The position numbers and the translations under genes were made by a program. 10,380 nucleotides of DNA from an uncultured Clostridia bacterium. Its GTDB lineage: Bacteria; Bacillota; Clostridia; Christensenellales; Borkfalkiaceae. A model generated the notes under the pieces. That model was not told the DNA's origin, made no database searches, and worked only from the letters and a program-made list of their open reading frames with translations. Location of the stretch: positions 1 to 10,380 of the forward strand of contig CALVLO010000047.1 in NCBI GenBank assembly GCA_944338265.1. The letters are read 5' to 3'. Shown in pieces: positions 9,649 through 10,380 of the stretch; within the stretch, counting starts at the first letter, position 1, and each line of letters opens with the position of its first letter.

Positions 9649-9684
9649 AAAAAAACAGAGTATTATGCCTGACATAATACTCTG
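9649..9684 (-). terminator. Intrinsic terminator of the CBM9-like gene
   Basis: Read on the minus strand, a perfect 12-bp stem CAGAGTATTATG (9673-9684) / CATAATACTCTG (9656-9667) with loop TCAGG is followed directly by seven T's (9649-9655). It begins 23 bp past the stop of the CBM9-like gene. Read on the plus strand only a distant, interrupted T-run follows, so it probably serves the minus-strand gene. The hairpin is related to the one at 7649-7671. Confidence 0.85.
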
Positions 9685-9706
9685 CGAAAGCTTATTTTTG
9701 CAAGTT

Positions 9707-10270
9707 TCAACGGGATTTATTGCTCTTCGGCGCATCATCCATCCCGATCAAACAAGCCGTGCAATGAAAGGTCGGGCGGCGCGTGGGATTGAGCGCATAC
9801 AGCCGCTGCTCTCCGCTCAGGCGCTTATCGAGGCGGAAGGCATTCAGCCGCATCTTGCTTTTATCCCACCCTTTGAGCGCCTCGAGCGGCAGGCGGATAT
9901 GCACCGTATACCCCCCTTCCGTGCGCGCAGTCTCCGCCGTAAAGGGCGGCGCAAGTTTTACAAGACGCAGCGCGCTGCCTTCCCCGTCTTTGTTGCAGAC
10001 CTCGCCCCAAAAGCGCACGCCGAAGGGCGAGACTTCCAGCTCGTAGTAGCGGGTAAGGTCGCCGCGGGGAGAAAGAAACACCTCCACCGCGTCGCCCTTC
10101 CAAATATCCTCGTTGTCCCGCTCATACGGGCTGACGAGCTCATCATCCTTGACGGCGAAAAAGAACTCCGCCTCCCGTTCGCCGAACAGACAGGAGAAGC
10201 GGCACTCCAAGCTCTCTTCTCCCGTCATGTTCTCGTGCAAATAATACGTTTTATTTTCTTGCAGTTTCAT
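9707..10270 (-). CDS. Cytoplasmic CBM9-like (carbohydrate-binding family 9-like) protein
   Basis: The 187-aa product shows the pattern of the CBM9/DOMON-like beta-sandwich: EAEFFFAVKDDEL (33-45), then DIWKGDAVEVFLSP (55-68) with the conserved tryptophan, YYELEVSPFGVRF (75-87) and a late arginine-asparagine strand RLNAFRLDK (141-149). Family members bind sugars or are fused to glycosidases. This one stands alone and has no signal peptide, so it should be cytoplasmic; its ligand is unknown. The ATG at 10270 overlaps the stop of the upstream gene as ATGA and has no good Shine-Dalgarno sequence, which points to translational coupling. A strong terminator at 9649-9684 ends the operon. Confidence 0.8.
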   Translation of the reverse strand: MKLQENKTYYLHENMTGEESLECRFSCLFGEREAEFFFAVKDDELVSPYERDNEDIWKGDAVEVFLSPRGDLTRYYELEVSPFGVRFWGEVCNKDGEGSALRLVKLAPPFTAETARTEGGYTVHIRLPLEALKGWDKSKMRLNAFRLDKRLSGEQRLYALNPTRRPTFHCTACLIGMDDAPKSNKSR

Positions 10271-10380
10271 TTGACAGCCGCCTGCATTTGGGGAAAGACG
10301 GCGAGCATCTCGTCTACAAGTTTGAACTGCGTGTGCGCGCGGTCGAGATTTTGCCCTTTGCGGTGCGTCTTGAAGTAGGT
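10267..10380 (-). CDS. 3' end of an unidentified gene coupled to the CBM9-like gene
   Basis: Only the last 37 codons are inside the window, ending ALDRAHTQF-like sequence: NLDRAHTQFKLVDEMLAVFP and then QMQAAVK before TGA at 10267-10269. The stop overlaps the next gene's ATG by four bases (ATGA). The basic, helical tail gives no family assignment. The tight coupling suggests a joint function with the CBM9-like protein, perhaps in carbohydrate metabolism, but that is inference from one neighbour. Confidence 0.6.
   Translation of the reverse strand, partial: TYFKTHRKGQNLDRAHTQFKLVDEMLAVFPQMQAAVK

Overview
The window reads as a chromosomal housekeeping segment from a GC-rich Bacillota (Firmicutes). 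The gene content (Gram-positive-style nadD–yqeK–rsfS cluster, SecA with a SEC-C tail, RF2, TsaD) and the long structured intergenic elements suggest an uncultivated Clostridia lineage; a Christensenellales-like bacterium is my guess. There is no phage, transposase, CRISPR, tRNA or rRNA.

Positions 38-5879 hold three genes on the minus strand, transcribed right to left: secA (preprotein translocase ATPase), prfB (release factor 2, no programmed frameshift) and tsaD (tRNA t6A synthesis). They are separated by unusually long, highly structured non-coding spacers. The secA–prfB spacer (about 545 bp) carries two blocks of consecutive hairpins. The prfB–tsaD spacer (about 212 bp) carries two copies of a 46-bp repeat whose hairpin shows a compensatory base-pair change.

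Positions 5880-8815: secA has a recognisable sigma-A-type promoter and a GC hairpin in its leader. A small one-helix membrane protein gene runs on the plus strand (6136-6381) and converges, with an 8-bp overlap, on an operon read on the minus strand: nadD-yqeK fusion (NAD synthesis plus HD-domain Ap4A hydrolase), rsfS (ribosome silencing factor) and an APH/choline-kinase-like phosphotransferase. The nadD promoter has its -10 box exactly 6 nt before the ATG, which predicts a leaderless mRNA.

Positions 8885-10380: an unrecognised protein with four predicted membrane helices is divergent from nadD. Convergent to it is a minus-strand pair: a cytoplasmic CBM9-like protein translationally coupled (ATGA overlap) to an upstream gene that runs off the window. 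The CBM9 gene ends in an intrinsic terminator whose hairpin is a covarying relative of a hairpin in the rsfS leader 2 kb away.

I see no obvious new multi-gene system. The most interesting material is non-coding: the hairpin blocks, the two covarying dispersed hairpin families and the leaderless-start pattern.
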